Positions 1 through 5,693 of a stretch of DNA of 16,161 bases are shown here, in pieces. The position numbers and the translations under genes were made by a program. The stretch's first letter is position 1; the number at the start of each line of letters is the position of its first letter. Source of the stretch: DAOUMF01 sp034411955 (lineage in GTDB: Bacteria; Chloroflexota; Dehalococcoidia; SM23-28-2; RBG-16-64-32); assembly GCA_034411955.1 (NCBI GenBank), contig DAOUMF010000036.1, positions 1 to 16,161 on the forward strand, given 5' to 3'. The notes beneath the pieces were generated by a model. It saw only the letters and a list, made by a program, of their open reading frames with translations, ran no database searches and had not been told where the DNA came from.

Positions 1-354
1 GAATGTGGCCGTCCCGTCGCTGCCGGCTGTTAGCTGCGTTTGAGCGACGGTCTGGCCCTGCGGGTCGATGATCTGCAAGCCGATAACCGCCGTCGGCTGG
101 GTCTCGAAGGTGATGGTCACCTCATCCCCCACTTGGGCGGGGTTCGGGGAGATGGAGCTGACCGACAGCGTAAGTTGTGTGTCAGGAGCCAAAGTAGGAA
201 TGGCCTCAGTAGGCTCCGGAGTAGTGGCAGTGGGGGCTTGGGTGGGCCCAGGCGTAGCGCTAGGCTGTTCGCCGTCGCCACACGCGGCGAGAAGGATTAG
301 CACCGCCAGTTGCAGGATCACGATTCCACAAAGATTCTTCCTTGACGTGAACAC
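1..354 (-). CDS. Lipoprotein with Ig-like domain, truncated by left edge
   Basis: The frame is open from a GTG start at 352-354 to the first base of the window (118 codons, no stop seen), so this is the N-terminal part of a longer gene. A strong AGGAGG sits 5 bases before this GTG. An in-frame GTG at 358-360 overlaps that ribosome binding site and is therefore less likely. The product has a short basic N-terminus, a hydrophobic stretch and the lipobox LAAC with Cys25, so it should be lipid-anchored on the outer face of the cytoplasmic membrane. A Thr/Pro-rich linker follows (about residues 30-58), then a beta-rich segment from about residue 61 (LTLSVSSISPNPAQVGDEVT) that looks like the first strands of an Ig-like or carbohydrate-binding-type domain. 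Specific function is unknown. The linker style is common in Chloroflexota exported proteins. Confidence 0.8.
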   Translation of the reverse strand, partial: MFTSRKNLCGIVILQLAVLILLAACGDGEQPSATPGPTQAPTATTPEPTEAIPTLAPDTQLTLSVSSISPNPAQVGDEVTITFETQPTAVIGLQIIDPQGQTVAQTQLTAGSDGTATF

Positions 355-409
355 GGCCACCTCCTGGTTGGCTGGGAACAGACAAGCCACTCCTTACCTG
401 AGGTTGCTC

Positions 410-439
410 ACAATATCAGAGTCCTGCCTTATGCTACAA
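410..439 (-). promoter_or_regulatory. Possible promoter for the left-edge lipoprotein gene
   Basis: On the minus strand TTGTAG (434-439) and TATTGT (410-415) are separated by 18 bases, about 55 bases upstream of the GTG start. The match to a sigma-70-type promoter is moderate. The 18-base spacing equals that of the better promoters before tRNA-Ala and ffh. Confidence 0.35.
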
Positions 440-579
440 CCCGCCTGACGTGAGGGGAGTCGCTATCGATGTCATCCAGCGATTACACCGACGATACGCT
501 TCGGCTGCGAGTTCTGCCATGCGGCCTTTCCTGCAACGCCTCAGGGCTAATGGTCGTCTTTACCTTGGGAGAACTCGGA

Positions 580-798
580 ATGTCCACAAAGAAGCGATGG
601 CGCGCCATTGCCGGCCGCAGAGCCGTACTCCTCGCCATCACTACCGTGGCGTCCTTCATCGCACCTGAGTTGGCTGCTCGCCTGGTATACGGTGGCCAGG
701 CCCGCCGCCGAGAGGCGCGAGAGGCTCTCGCCCGAGAGCTGCATTCGCCGATGCTACCCCCACGCCGAAGTGCGGGGAAGCCGCCGTCTAGCCTCTAG
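580..798 (+). CDS. Doubtful small hypothetical protein, possibly membrane-associated
   Basis: This 72-residue frame begins at ATG 580 with a GGGAGA about 7 bases upstream. The product starts with a basic segment (MSTKKRWRAIAGRR), followed by a hydrophobic stretch (AVLLAITTVASFIAPELAA), then a charged Arg/Glu-rich helix and a Pro/Ser-rich tail. The layout suits a small single-pass membrane protein, and it is the only convincing gene candidate on the plus strand. An in-frame ATG at 469 with GGGGAG nine bases upstream would give 109 residues. I recognise no family. GC-rich DNA easily produces chance frames of this size, so the call is weak. Confidence 0.3.
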   Translation: MSTKKRWRAIAGRRAVLLAITTVASFIAPELAARLVYGGQARRREAREALARELHSPMLPPRRSAGKPPSSL

Positions 799-916
799 CG
801 CAGCGAGCGCCTCCTAACGTGTCGGAGGCCCGAAGCGAGGCCCCGTTGACACCGGCGCACTACTTGCGACCTGCGGCGATTGTGCGTCTGGGCAGGGCGG
901 GTGTCAAGCGGGGCTG

Positions 917-2344
917 CTACCCCCGCCGCAGCTTCACCACGTACAGGCCGCCGGCGCTCAGCACCAGCACACCGAGGGCGACGGACGCGCCGATGGGGAG
1001 CGGGTCGCCGGACGCTGGCTCGTCACGATGGGCGTCGGGGTCGGCGCGAAGTTCCGCGATGCCGCCGACGACGGGAGGGCCAGGCGGTGGGGGAGGCGTG
1101 GGGAGCCAGACGTAGGCGCGGCCCTGGTTCACGTTGGTGCCTCCGTCCTCCCAGGGCGCACCAACTAGCAGGTCTTCTTTGCCGTCGCCGTCGGCGTCGC
1201 CCATCGCCAGCGTGTCGCTGCTGGCTTCGAACGAGGGCAACGTCAGGAGGAGGGCGCCTGTGACGCCGGAGAAGAGGTGAGCGCCCACTAGCAGGTCGGC
1301 TTTGCCGTCGCCGTCGGCATCGCCCGTCGCTAGTGCCTCGTGGGGAGCCGTAAGGGTCAGAAGGAGGGCGCCAGTGGTGCCGGAGAAGAGGTAGGCCCGG
1401 TTTGGCTCGTATTGGCCAACGAGCAACTCGGCGCGCCCGTCACCATCGGTGTCCCCCATGGCCACGGCGTTGCCAAAGAGAACTAGCGGATCCGGACTAT
1501 CCACCGTCAGCATGAGCGTTCTAGAGGCTCCTGAGAAGACGTAGGCCCGGCCCTGGTTGATGGTCCAACCCGGGCTGGGATGCACCAAGTAACCTGACCC
1601 GACGAGTATATCGGCCCTACCGTCGCCGTCGACGTCGCCCGTCGCCAGCCCCATTCCGAACCTTTTGCTGGCCTGGGGACTAGGGGCATCCAAGGTGCCA
1701 AGGAGGAGACCCGTGGCGCCGGAGAAGAGGTAGACGCGGCCCTGTTCGGGGTTGCCACCTGCATCCTCGGTAGGGGCGCCCACCAGCATGTCCGCGAGGC
1801 CATCCCCATCAGCGTCGCCCATCGCCAGCGAGTAGCCCCACCATGGGCAGGGGGAAAACCCCCCAAGGCAGGTCGGGTTCGGGGGGCTTAGCGTGTAGAT
1901 AAGCGTGCCCGTAGCGCCGGAGAAGAGATAGACGCGGCCTCTGAAGTTTGCTCCCTCGATAGGTTCATGGGTGGCGGCCACCAGCAGGTCTTCTTTGCCG
2001 TCGCCGTCGGCATCGCCCATAGCCACGGAGCTGCCGAATCGGGCGTAGGCCTGGGCATTGGGAGTGTCCAAGACGCGGAGGAGGGCGCCGGTTGCACCTG
2101 AGAAGACGTAGGCCCGGCCCTGGTCAGCGTTGGCGCCCACGTCCTCGGCAGGGGCGCCCACCAGCATGTCCGCGAGGCCATCCCCATCAGCGTCGCCCAT
2201 CGCCACGGAGCTGCCGAATTGGCCGTAGGCCTGGGGATTGGGAGTGTCCAAGACAAAGAAAAGTGTTTGCGCTTCGCTGGAGCGGACAACCAGCACAAAC
2301 CCCAGCGCCAGCAGTGCGATAATCGCAGGTTGTAGGAATCGCAT
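917..2344 (-). CDS. FG-GAP repeat beta-propeller surface protein with C-terminal anchor
   Basis: The 475-residue product has a signal peptide (MRFLQPAIIALLALGFVLVV, probable cleavage near SSEA/Q), then seven FG-GAP repeats. Each carries a DxDxDG calcium-binding loop (starting near residues 51, 111, 177, 237, 298, 342 and 383) followed by a hydrophobic L(L/I)VG strand. Seven repeats fit a seven-bladed integrin-alpha-like propeller. A poly-Pro linker (416-424), a PVVGGIAEL motif (425-432), an acidic spacer, one membrane helix (about 451-470) and the tail KLRRG follow. The product is thus probably exported and anchored by its C-terminus, with an extracellular adhesive or ligand-binding propeller. 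ATG 2344 is chosen because GGGGGAG lies 7 bases upstream. The alternative in-frame GTG at 2383 overlaps a perfect TATAAT, so it would lie upstream of the transcript. The ligand is unknown. Confidence 0.85.
   Translation of the reverse strand: MRFLQPAIIALLALGFVLVVRSSEAQTLFFVLDTPNPQAYGQFGSSVAMGDADGDGLADMLVGAPAEDVGANADQGRAYVFSGATGALLRVLDTPNAQAYARFGSSVAMGDADGDGKEDLLVAATHEPIEGANFRGRVYLFSGATGTLIYTLSPPNPTCLGGFSPCPWWGYSLAMGDADGDGLADMLVGAPTEDAGGNPEQGRVYLFSGATGLLLGTLDAPSPQASKRFGMGLATGDVDGDGRADILVGSGYLVHPSPGWTINQGRAYVFSGASRTLMLTVDSPDPLVLFGNAVAMGDTDGDGRAELLVGQYEPNRAYLFSGTTGALLLTLTAPHEALATGDADGDGKADLLVGAHLFSGVTGALLLTLPSFEASSDTLAMGDADGDGKEDLLVGAPWEDGGTNVNQGRAYVWLPTPPPPPGPPVVGGIAELRADPDAHRDEPASGDPLPIGASVALGVLVLSAGGLYVVKLRRG
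1772..2205 (-). repeat. Direct repeat inside the FG-GAP gene (two identical 56-base copies)
   Basis: Positions 1772-1827 and 2150-2205 are identical over 56 bases and encode the calcium-loop region of blades 3 and 1. Weaker similarity continues on both sides and links the other blades; for example the segments near 1168 and 1981 match closely. Identity at third codon positions indicates recent duplication or gene conversion between blades. Confidence 0.85.
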
Positions 2345-2374
2345 GACGCCGCTCCCCCTCGTCTTGGCGCATTC

Positions 2375-2380
2375 ATTATA
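2375..2380 (-). promoter_or_regulatory. Consensus -10 box (TATAAT) for the FG-GAP gene
   Basis: A perfect TATAAT on the minus strand lies about 30 bases upstream of ATG 2344. This would place the transcription start near 2368, with a leader of about 25 bases that includes the GGGGGAG ribosome binding site. No good -35 hexamer is visible 16-18 bases further upstream. Confidence 0.5.
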
Positions 2381-2510
2381 CACCTACTGCTGGGCGGTAT
2401 GATGACTGGCGAGCAGGGGCCATCGCGCAGCGGGCTCGTGCGGTCGGTGGTCCTGCGGTACCTGCGGGAGCGGGGCGAGCGGGCAGGCCCGTGAAAAGTT
2501 TGGCTACAGT

Positions 2511-2553
2511 AACGGTTCCATCAGCCCGTCACGGGGGCTTCAGGGGCCGTTTT
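2511..2553 (+). terminator. Terminator-like hairpin between the FG-GAP gene and tRNA-Arg
   Basis: AACGGTTCC (2511-2519) can pair with GGGGCCGTT (2543-2551) using two G-U pairs. An inner AGCCC/GGGCT stem (2523-2527 with 2535-2539) lies inside, and TTTT occurs at 2550-2553. The G-U pairs become A-C mismatches on the minus strand, so the hairpin is better as plus-strand RNA. That is odd, because no sure gene on the plus strand precedes it. It might still help end tRNA transcription on the minus strand. Confidence 0.3.
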
Positions 2554-2566
2554 CGTATCTAGGAAT

Positions 2567-2642
<76 letters not shown>

Positions 2643-2651
2643 ACCAGAGAG

Positions 2652-2657
2652 ATTATA
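2652..2657 (-). promoter_or_regulatory. Consensus -10 box (TATAAT) for tRNA-Arg
   Basis: A perfect TATAAT on the minus strand ends 9 bases before the mature tRNA 5' end (2642), so a transcript would start almost at the tRNA itself. No clear -35 hexamer is seen; the region at that distance falls just after the tRNA-Ala 3' end. Confidence 0.5.
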
Positions 2658-2689
2658 GCCCAACGGCGGAGGGGGAGGACGAAAGAAAC

Positions 2690-2765
2690 TGGTGGAGATA
2701 GCGGGACTCGAACCCGCAACCTCCGCGATGCGAACGCGGCGCTCTCCCAGTTGAGCTATATCCCC
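2690..2765 (-). tRNA. tRNA-Ala (anticodon CGC)
   Basis: A full cloverleaf can be folded. Acceptor GGGGATA pairs with TATCTCC and includes the G3-U70 wobble pair that marks alanine tRNAs. The anticodon stem is CCGCG/CGCGG around loop TTCGCAT (anticodon CGC), and the T-arm is GCGGG-TTCGAGT-CCCGC. The discriminator is A and CCA is encoded (2690-2692). It reads GCG codons, which are frequent in this GC-rich DNA. Confidence 0.96.
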
Positions 2766-2774
2766 ACCGCATCG

Positions 2775-2804
2775 ATTATAGGTAGCACCTCGAAGAGGCG
2801 TCAA
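2775..2804 (-). promoter_or_regulatory. Promoter of tRNA-Ala
   Basis: On the minus strand TTGACG (2799-2804) and TATAAT (2775-2780) are separated by 18 bases, giving a near-consensus sigma-70-type promoter. The predicted start near 2768 is only a few bases before the tRNA 5' end at 2765. The promoter lies just downstream of the rimM stop codon, so the tRNAs need not depend on the ffh operon. Confidence 0.75.
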
Positions 2805-2831
2805 GGAAAGACGTGCGGGCCCGTGAGGGCG

Positions 2832-3356
2832 TTACCCCTTCCCGCGGCGCTCCGGCGTCAGCCCCGGCACCTCCTCGATCACCAAGCGCCCGCGCTCCAG
2901 GTCGATCTCCTTGACGATGTCGTCCGTGGCTGGCACGAGTATCTCGCCTCGCTCGCCCTGGACGACGTAGACGTCGTTGGCGCCGGTGCTCAGGACATCA
3001 GTGACGCGGCCCAGGAAGGCGCCGGCGGTGGTTTGCACGGCGAGGCCGACCAGTTGAAAGCGGTAGTACTGCCCCTCGCCCAGCGGCTCCAGCTCGCTCT
3101 CCAGCACGGTGAGCAGTTGCTCCCGCAGAGCGAAGGCCGCTCCGCGGTTGTCGATGCCTGAGAGCTTGAGGTAGACCAGCCCCTTCTGCCAGCGGGAAGT
3201 CTCGATGGTGCGGCGCTGGCCGGCCACGCTCACGCTGCGCCCGGGAGCCAGCCTCTCCCGCTTGTCGACCAGAGGGATGACCTTGACGACGCCATCCACT
3301 CCCCAGGCGGTGCTCACGCGGCCGACGGCGACGTATCCGGGCGGGACCTGCTCCAC
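2832..3356 (-). CDS. rimM: Ribosome maturation factor RimM
   Basis: The 174-residue length is typical of RimM, a cytoplasmic factor that binds ribosomal protein S19 during 30S head maturation. The N-terminal RimM domain opens with GYVAVGRVSTAWGVDGVVKV (about 7-26) and runs to about residue 90. The PRC-barrel domain begins near EGQYYRFQLVGL (94-105) and includes GANDVYVV (125-132) and GEILVPATDDIVKEID (137-152). The usual Asp of the YYxxDLxG motif is Gln here. The start is GTG at 3356, 18 bases after the khpA stop, with only a weak GC-rich ribosome binding site. Close spacing makes it the last gene of the ffh-rpsP-khpA-rimM operon. The trmD and rplS genes that commonly follow are absent; two tRNA genes take their place. 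Confidence 0.95.
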   Translation of the reverse strand: MEQVPPGYVAVGRVSTAWGVDGVVKVIPLVDKRERLAPGRSVSVAGQRRTIETSRWQKGLVYLKLSGIDNRGAAFALREQLLTVLESELEPLGEGQYYRFQLVGLAVQTTAGAFLGRVTDVLSTGANDVYVVQGERGEILVPATDDIVKEIDLERGRLVIEEVPGLTPERRGKG

Positions 3357-3374
3357 AAGCGCCCCGCCTACGCC

Positions 3375-3602
3375 CTAGCCGATCTCTAGGATCGCTTTCG
3401 TGCCCTTGCGTATCGCGGCCACCTTGAGCAGGGTGCGCATGGCGTTGGCGATCCGTCCCTGCTTGCCGATGACCTTGCCCATGTCCGATTCCGCTACCTT
3501 GAGGTGGAACACCAACTGGTCTTCCGTGTCCTCCTCTGTCACCTCCACCTCATCCGGGTAATCGACGATGGCGCGGGCCATGAATTCGATGAGCTCCTTC
3601 AT
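3375..3602 (-). CDS. khpA: KH-domain RNA-binding protein KhpA (YlqC family)
   Basis: The 75-residue protein consists of one KH domain. The GxxG RNA-binding loop is GKQG (46-49) inside MGKVIGKQGRIANAMRTLLK, and the N-terminus LIEFMARAIVDYPDEVEV is typical of the small KhpA/YlqC proteins found next to rpsP in many Gram-positive bacteria and Chloroflexota. KhpA binds RNA, usually together with KhpB, and affects cell division and translation in other species. The start is ATG 3602. A GGAG 8 bases upstream overlaps the rpsP stop codon and only 5 bases separate the two genes, so translation is probably coupled. Confidence 0.95.
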   Translation of the reverse strand: MKELIEFMARAIVDYPDEVEVTEEDTEDQLVFHLKVAESDMGKVIGKQGRIANAMRTLLKVAAIRKGTKAILEIG

Positions 3603-3607
3603 AGGGG

Positions 3608-4201
3608 TTACTCCGTGGTCTCAGCGGTCTCTGGGGTTTCGCCTTCCGCCTCGGCGGGCTGAGGTTCGGGTTGCTCCTCTGCGGCCACCGCCTTGGCCTT
3701 CTTCCGAGCCTTGGCTTCAGTGCCCTTGGCGGTCTCGGGTTCGGGTTGCTCCTCTGCGGTCACCGCTTTGGCCTCCTCCTGGGCCTCGGCTTCGGTGCCC
3801 TCGGCGGTCACGGGCTCTGGCTGCTGCTCAGGGGCCGCTTCGGGTTTCGCCGTTGCGGCCGGTGCCGCCGTTGCGGCCGGCGCGGCGGGGGCCTCCTCCT
3901 TGACCTTCTTGGGCATGACGGGGGCCTTGCGGTCCCATACCATGGGGGGACGGCCTGCGCGCTCCATCACACCGATGCGGGTGAGCAACTTGGCCGCCGT
4001 CTCCGAGGGCTGAGCGCCGCGGCGGAGCCACTCCACGGCTTCCTCTTCCTTCACCGCAAGGGTGGCGGGCTCCGTGCGCGGGTTGTAGTGGCCGATAATC
4101 TTGATGAAGGCCCCGTCCCGCGGCGCACGCGAGTCAGTGACGACGAGCCGGTAGGACGGCTGCTTCCTCTTACCTACTCTGGAAAGGCGGATTCGGAGCA
4201 A
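3608..4201 (-). CDS. rpsP: Ribosomal protein bS16 with long repetitive C-terminal extension
   Basis: Residues 1-92 form a normal bS16 core: LRIRLSRVGKRKQPSYRLVV at the N-terminus, GHYNPRTEP at 37-45 and AVEWLRRGAQPSETAAKLL at 55-73. bS16 is needed for assembly of the 30S 5' domain. Residues 94-197 are an added tail rich in Ala, Glu, Pro and Lys with about two and a half copies of a 25-residue unit (EQPEPxTAxGTEAxAxxxAKAV). Most bS16 proteins have 80-100 residues, so this one is about twice the usual size; shorter charged tails are known in several phyla. The start is TTG (4199-4201), because the frame begins exactly at the conserved N-terminus and GGAGG lies 6 bases upstream. It follows ffh by 35 bases. 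Confidence 0.95.
   Translation of the reverse strand: MLRIRLSRVGKRKQPSYRLVVTDSRAPRDGAFIKIIGHYNPRTEPATLAVKEEEAVEWLRRGAQPSETAAKLLTRIGVMERAGRPPMVWDRKAPVMPKKVKEEAPAAPAATAAPAATAKPEAAPEQQPEPVTAEGTEAEAQEEAKAVTAEEQPEPETAKGTEAKARKKAKAVAAEEQPEPQPAEAEGETPETAETTE
3663..3835 (-). repeat. 75-base tandem repeat coding the bS16 tail
   Basis: Two similar 75-base units (3663-3737 and 3738-3812) and a partial third (3813 to about 3835) are in frame within rpsP. The segment GGTTCGGGTTGCTCCTCTGC (plus strand) is found at 3663 and again at 3738. The period is a multiple of three, so changes in copy number would keep the frame open. Confidence 0.85.
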
Positions 4202-4236
4202 TAGGCACCTCCAGTGTGCGAGTTTCCGGATCGGTC

Positions 4237-5565
4237 CTACCGGAGGAGCGGCGAGATCTTGGCGCCGCGTCCGGTGGTTATCTGCTGCATGATGCGCTTC
4301 GCTTCCCTGTACTGCTTCAGGAGACGGTTGACTTCGGTGGGCGTGGTGCCGCTCCCGCTGGCGATGCGCCGGCGGCGGCTGCCGTCGATGATCTCAGGGC
4401 TGCGGCGTTCCTCCGGCGTCATGGAGTAGATGATCGCCTCCACGCGGTCGAGGAACTTCTCGTCGACGTCCTCGATGCTGAGGCGGTTCTTGATCTGCGA
4501 GAGCCCAGGCACGAGCCCGGCGAGCTGGCTGAGGGAGCCCATGCGCCTCACCCGCTGGTACTGGGCGAGGAAGTCCTCCAGGGTGAGGCTGCCCTTCTTC
4601 ATCCGCTCCGACAGGGACTCCACGTCCTCGTCGGTCAGCTCCTCTTTCGCCTTCTCGATGAGCGTGAGCACATCGCCCATGCCCAGAATGCGGGAGGCGA
4701 AGCGCTCCGGGTAGAACGGCTCCAGAGCGTCGGTTTTCTCGCCTGTTCCCACGAACTTGACCGGCACGCCGGTCACGGCACGGACGGAGAGGGCCGCCCC
4801 GCCGCGGGCGTCGCCGTCCAGCTTGGTGAGGATCAGGCCGGTGAGGCCCACGGCCCGGTTGAACTCCTCGGCAGCGTGCACCGCCTCCTGCCCCGTCATG
4901 GCGTCCGCCACCAGGAGCACCTCGCTCGGGTTCAGAGTGTCCTTCAGGTCTGCCAGCTCCTCGAGCTGCCCGGCGTCAAGCTGCACGTAGCCCACCGTGT
5001 CCACCAGGATCACCGATGCTCCTGTGCTCTTGGCCTCTTTCAGGCTGGCTTTGCAGACGTCTCGCGGGCGGGCGTTGCCGTCCTGGGCGAACACCGGGAT
5101 GTTGAGCTGCTTGCCCAGGGCGACGAGCTGTTCGACGGCGGCCACGCGCTCGGGGTCAGCGGCAACCATGAGGGGGCTTTCGCCCTGGCGGCGCAGGTGC
5201 AGTGCGAGCTTGGCGGCGGTGGTTGTCTTGCCGGAGCCCTTGAGCCCCACCAGCATCATGACCGTAGGCGCCGATTTGGCGTGCTCCAGCCGAGTCTGCC
5301 CTCCGCCCAGCACCTCCACCATCTGCTGGTTCACGATGTCGATGATCTGCTGCATGGGCGTGAGGCTGGAGAGCACCTTGGCGCCCAGCGCCTGCTCCTT
5401 CACCGCCTGCACGAACTCCCGGACGACCTTGAAGTTGACGTCGGCCTCCAGCAGGGCCAGCCGCACCTCGCGCAGGGCCTCGTCGAGGTCGCGCTCGGTG
5501 ATGGTGCCGCGGCTGCCCAGGCGGCGGAAGACGCCCTGTAGCTTATCGGTAAGGGCTTCGAACAT
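4237..5565 (-). CDS. ffh: Signal recognition particle protein Ffh (SRP54), with altered GTPase motifs
   Basis: The 442-residue product has the full Ffh layout: N domain (1-95), GTPase G domain (100-295) and methionine-rich M domain (about 325-430) with the 4.5S RNA-binding SRRRRIASGSGT (396-407). It recognises signal sequences on nascent chains and docks with FtsY. G4 TKLDGDARGGAALS (247-260) and G5 GTGEK (273-277) are standard. Three other motifs differ from what I know of the family. The P-loop is GLKGSGKT (107-114) instead of GLQGSGKT. The next motif is DPERVAAVEQL (137-147) instead of DxYRPAAxxQL. G3 is DTVGY (189-193) instead of DTAGR. No frameshift or stop is seen, and the M domain is intact. 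No clear ribosome binding site precedes ATG 5565; the promoter is so close that the transcript may be nearly leaderless. It is the first gene of the rpsP-khpA-rimM operon. Confidence 0.96.
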   Translation of the reverse strand: MFEALTDKLQGVFRRLGSRGTITERDLDEALREVRLALLEADVNFKVVREFVQAVKEQALGAKVLSSLTPMQQIIDIVNQQMVEVLGGGQTRLEHAKSAPTVMMLVGLKGSGKTTTAAKLALHLRRQGESPLMVAADPERVAAVEQLVALGKQLNIPVFAQDGNARPRDVCKASLKEAKSTGASVILVDTVGYVQLDAGQLEELADLKDTLNPSEVLLVADAMTGQEAVHAAEEFNRAVGLTGLILTKLDGDARGGAALSVRAVTGVPVKFVGTGEKTDALEPFYPERFASRILGMGDVLTLIEKAKEELTDEDVESLSERMKKGSLTLEDFLAQYQRVRRMGSLSQLAGLVPGLSQIKNRLSIEDVDEKFLDRVEAIIYSMTPEERRSPEIIDGSRRRRIASGSGTTPTEVNRLLKQYREAKRIMQQITTGRGAKISPLLR

Positions 5566-5578
5566 AGTTACGGAAAGG

Positions 5579-5608
5579 ATTGTATCGGTTCGTCGCTGAG
5601 GGCGTCAA
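5579..5608 (-). promoter_or_regulatory. Promoter of the ffh-rpsP-khpA-rimM operon
   Basis: On the minus strand TTGACG (5603-5608) and TACAAT (5579-5584) are separated by 18 bases. The predicted start near 5572 leaves a leader of only about 7 bases before ATG 5565, which agrees with the missing ribosome binding site. The hexamers and spacing closely resemble the tRNA-Ala promoter. Confidence 0.75.
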
Positions 5609-5616
5609 GGAAGCAG

Positions 5617-5693
5617 GACAAGCGGCATGAGTCGGCGTTCTCCCCCTGCGACGGCCTGGAGGAGCCGACCCAGCGATATGCCGCTAGCTTGTC
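5617..5693 (-). terminator. Nested inverted repeat over the stop codon of the thioredoxin lipoprotein gene
   Basis: GACAAGCGGCAT (5617-5628) pairs with ATGCCG-CTAG-CTTGTC (5678-5693), a 12-bp stem with a 4-base bulge. An inner GTCGGC/GCCGAC stem (5631-5636 with 5664-5669) lies inside. The structure covers the TAG stop at 5684-5686 and ends just upstream of the ffh promoter. No run of U follows, so it is not a standard intrinsic terminator. It may be a 3'-end stabiliser or part of a factor-dependent terminator. Confidence 0.35.

Larger units (their letters stand above)
355..916. other. Intergenic stretch with little recognisable content
   Basis: Apart from the candidate lipoprotein promoter and one doubtful small plus-strand ORF (580-798), I see no gene, RNA or mobile-element signature here. 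The two convincing minus-strand genes on either side leave about 560 bases between them. From about 780 to 916 the sequence is GC-rich and without clear coding character. No intrinsic terminator for the FG-GAP gene was recognised in it. Confidence 0.5.

Noticed and set aside
880..1263. Arg-rich plus-strand frame across the 3' end of the FG-GAP gene
   Set aside because: It is antisense to the FG-GAP frame, which has regular repeats, a signal peptide and an anchor.
1140..2210. Repeated similar segments as possible mobile-element copies
   Set aside because: They are the coding repeats of the FG-GAP blades in one continuous frame; no transposase or terminal inverted repeats are present.
2399..2494. 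31-codon plus-strand ORF beginning MMTGEQGPSRSG
   Set aside because: It is too short and of no known family, with only a weak GGGCGG ribosome binding site. It is kept only as part of a finding because a hairpin follows it.
2766..2831. Possible intrinsic terminator after rimM (GCCC-TCAC-GGGC)
   Set aside because: The stem is only 4 bp and no U-tract follows directly, so it cannot be supported.
3663..3835. Short tandem repeats as a possible CRISPR array
   Set aside because: The units are contiguous, in frame and coding within rpsP, with no unique spacers.
4216..5541. A 441-codon open frame on the plus strand opposite ffh
   Set aside because: It is a mirror frame of a GC-rich, highly conserved gene; the translation is His/Leu/Gly-rich and resembles no family, while the minus strand encodes an unmistakable Ffh.
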